Below, piece by piece: positions 62,374-64,000 of a stretch of DNA of 64,000 bases. This stretch comes from Conoideocrella luteorostrata. Taxonomy: Eukaryota > Ascomycota > Sordariomycetes > Hypocreales > Clavicipitaceae. Below the pieces are notes generated by a model. That model saw nothing but the letters and a program-made list of their open reading frames with translations, made no database searches and was not told the origin of the DNA. Location of the stretch: positions 107,630-171,629 of the forward strand of contig JASWJB010000056.1 of assembly GCA_032433595.1 (NCBI GenBank). The letters run 5' to 3'. Position numbers and translations under genes: made by a program. The first letter of the stretch is position 1. Each line of letters opens with the position of its first letter.

Positions 62374-63576
62374 TCAAGTATGTTGCCCACTGTTTCCAAT
62401 AGGGACAATGACCGTATAACTCATAGGACTGTCCTTTGGCTGCACCCCCGTCGTCATAAACAATGGTGTCATCTTGCCATCCTCAGAGAAGAACAGCTGC
62501 GGCCGCTCCCGACGATAGAAATTAATCTTCGTGCCGTCTTCATAGGCCACTTCTGTGCTAAAAGCCAACGACTTGCTACCGAACGTCCATGGCCCCGTGT
62601 ATTTGCGAGCCCAGGCGTGTCTTCCTACTTTCGGACCATCTCCGAAGCCTCCCTCCAGTTCCAGTGAATGCAGTAGCATGTGGTAGTGGCCACGCTGGTC
62701 GCGCCAAATGAACGGATCTTCATTATGGTTCTCGAAGATCGGGTCCTGCTGCATCTTCTTGTATGGACCGGCATAGCCGTTCTCCGACACGGCAATGTTG
62801 ATCTGCTCGTTTTTGGTGCAGTTGTACACACAACCTCGGTACGCTAGCAGTACGCCGGACGGTGTATCTGCGTGGCCGCGTTTCCTACAATGACCTTTGG
62901 AGTGGAGAGGAAAGGCTGATGGGTTCGTAACATCGGCATCCCAGCCTTTCCCATCATCTCCTTTGAAAATCTGGCCCTTGAACTCCCAGTTTCTGAGGTC
63001 ACGACTTGACATGACGGAAATGCCACTTTCGCCGTTGTTGGTGTTTCCAGGCCCGCACGTGAAATGCTTAGCTTGACAGGCGTCGGAGACAGACGTAGGA
63101 CAACCGATGTAATACATGAGCCATTCGTTGTCGGCAGGACTGTATATCACAGTAGGGTTGTGAGCAAATGTGCCTTGCACTTCGGCGGCAAATGTATATG
63201 GGCCGGCCGGGCCAGAGCGCGACTCTGCTCGAATCACGCGGCTATAGGGCGCCCAGTAATCAAGACCACATCCATGCGTGAATTCGGATGCGAACAAATG
63301 GTACAGGCCGTGGTCGGAGGGGTCCTTTACGATGCTAGAGCACCATGATGATGTGCCCTTGTCTGTGAGATTGTAGCCACCGTGCCTTTTGGCAGGCCGG
63401 ATATCAAGAACGCCGCAATCGTCCCCGATCCAACCCGCATCACAGCGGCAAGTATTCTGGGGATTGCATACTCCGTTCAAGCTACAATCATCATCTGTGG
63501 TGCATTTCTGATGTGATGCGTGCACGAAAACGCCTAACGCAGCAAGTAGCCGCGTTGCCTGCCCAAGTTTGACCAT
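62374..63576 (-). CDS. Secreted protein with EGF-like domain and GH43-like beta-propeller
   Basis: A single exon of 400 residues from the ATG at 63576, chosen because it begins a signal peptide (MVKLGQATRLLAALGVFVHA); an in-frame ATG at 63690 would add 38 residues that bury it. Residues 25-54 form an EGF-like module with six cysteines (CTTDDDC, GVC, NTCRC and GDDC). The rest resembles five-bladed propellers of glycosidase family 43/62: WCSSIVKDPSDHGLYHLF, FAHNPTVIYSPADNEWLMYY, NEDPFIWRDQRGHYHMLLHS and RRERPQLFF. The aspartate expected near the start of the first blade is not obvious, so catalysis is uncertain. A carbohydrate-binding or hydrolytic role at the cell surface is inferred. EGF modules are rare in fungi. 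The gene is convergent to the sedolisin. Confidence 0.8.
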   Translation of the reverse strand: MVKLGQATRLLAALGVFVHASHQKCTTDDDCSLNGVCNPQNTCRCDAGWIGDDCGVLDIRPAKRHGGYNLTDKGTSSWCSSIVKDPSDHGLYHLFASEFTHGCGLDYWAPYSRVIRAESRSGPAGPYTFAAEVQGTFAHNPTVIYSPADNEWLMYYIGCPTSVSDACQAKHFTCGPGNTNNGESGISVMSSRDLRNWEFKGQIFKGDDGKGWDADVTNPSAFPLHSKGHCRKRGHADTPSGVLLAYRGCVYNCTKNEQINIAVSENGYAGPYKKMQQDPIFENHNEDPFIWRDQRGHYHMLLHSLELEGGFGDGPKVGRHAWARKYTGPWTFGSKSLAFSTEVAYEDGTKINFYRRERPQLFFSEDGKMTPLFMTTGVQPKDSPMSYTVIVPIGNSGQHT

Positions 63577-64000
63577 GCTCGGTCTTGTGAATCGTTTGAG
63601 AGCCTCGTCAGGTAATAAACAGGTATCTCTCGCTGGAACATATTCCAGTGTGCAATTTTCAGGATCAGATCGAGAGAGAAACAGTGCCATGAGCAGCCAG
63701 GTTATATCGTCATCTTGAGGTGTGGGGGTCAGTCAATGTCCAACGATCCGTCGGATATTTCAACGCAACGAAGCCGTGGAGCCTTATTGAACCAAAACGT
63801 TACCACCTGCCTGTGACCATCCTGATTGATTTATTCCCACATGGGTGAGGTGCGGGGAAGTCATCCGCAGGAAAGTCGAAGGCGGCTTCGGCAATGGATA
63901 CGTGGACGAGGGTGAAAAGTTCCGAGTCGAATGCTCCGTACATTCACTGGGGAAGGGATGAGTGAATTCAACATCGCCAAAAAAAAAAAAAAATAAAAAA
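63577..64000. promoter_or_regulatory. Upstream region of the EGF-propeller gene
   Basis: The 424 bp to the window edge include a near match of the dispersed motif (GCTCCGTACA near 63932) and end in an A-rich run at 63979-64000. Confidence 0.4.
63979..64000. repeat. A-rich tract at the window end
   Basis: Fifteen A, one T and six A up to the window end; it may continue beyond the edge. Confidence 0.8.

Noticed and set aside
63577..63690. Upstream ATG extending the EGF-propeller protein by 38 residues
   Set aside because: It would place the clear signal peptide internally, so the ATG at 63576 is preferred.

Overview
The window comes from the nuclear genome of a filamentous ascomycete (Pezizomycotina, probably Sordariomycetes/Hypocreales). 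The support is: protein genes split by short GT-AG introns (about 55-165 bp), a CFEM plus Pth11-type seven-helix receptor, a Zn2Cys6 activator, an adenylation-carrier-reductase (NRPS-like) enzyme, a secreted sedolisin, and no operons. Exon-intron structures were rebuilt by hand from conserved protein motifs, reading frame and splice sites. I found no rRNA, no convincing tRNA, no CRISPR array and no intact transposon.

Layout. At 1-1242 (minus) lies the N-terminal part of a large disordered protein cut by the window edge, preceded by an 8.1 kb gap. A Ser/Thr protein kinase follows (9.4-11.5 kb, minus). After a 6 kb gap come a CFEM/Pth11-like receptor (17.7-19.2 kb, plus) and the large subunit of DNA primase (20.5-22.2 kb, plus). 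A gene-poor stretch from 22.2 to 38.2 kb holds only a decayed gene (22.4-23.0 kb) and a small double-CxxC protein (28.5-28.8 kb, minus).

From 38.2 to 56.3 kb genes are dense: a MYND-finger protein (minus), a Zn2Cys6 transcription factor (plus), an AhpD-like protein (plus), mitochondrial succinyl-CoA:3-ketoacid CoA-transferase (minus), a Dal5/ACS-family MFS transporter (plus), an NRPS-like A-T-R enzyme (plus) and a fructose/sedoheptulose-bisphosphatase-like enzyme (minus). Regulator, transporter, core enzyme and accessory enzymes side by side resemble a small secondary-metabolite locus, but co-function is inference; the CoA-transferase may be an ordinary housekeeping gene. After a 3.6 kb gap with coding-like relics come a secreted sedolisin (59.9-62.1 kb, plus) and, convergent to it, a secreted EGF plus beta-propeller protein (62.4-63.6 kb, minus).

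The strongest unexplained signal is a dispersed 9-mer, TACGGAGTA (complement TACTCCGTA). I found 18 exact copies by eye, all outside the exons I annotate, against about 0.5 expected by chance. Several near matches accompany it, and in two places copies overlap head to tail.
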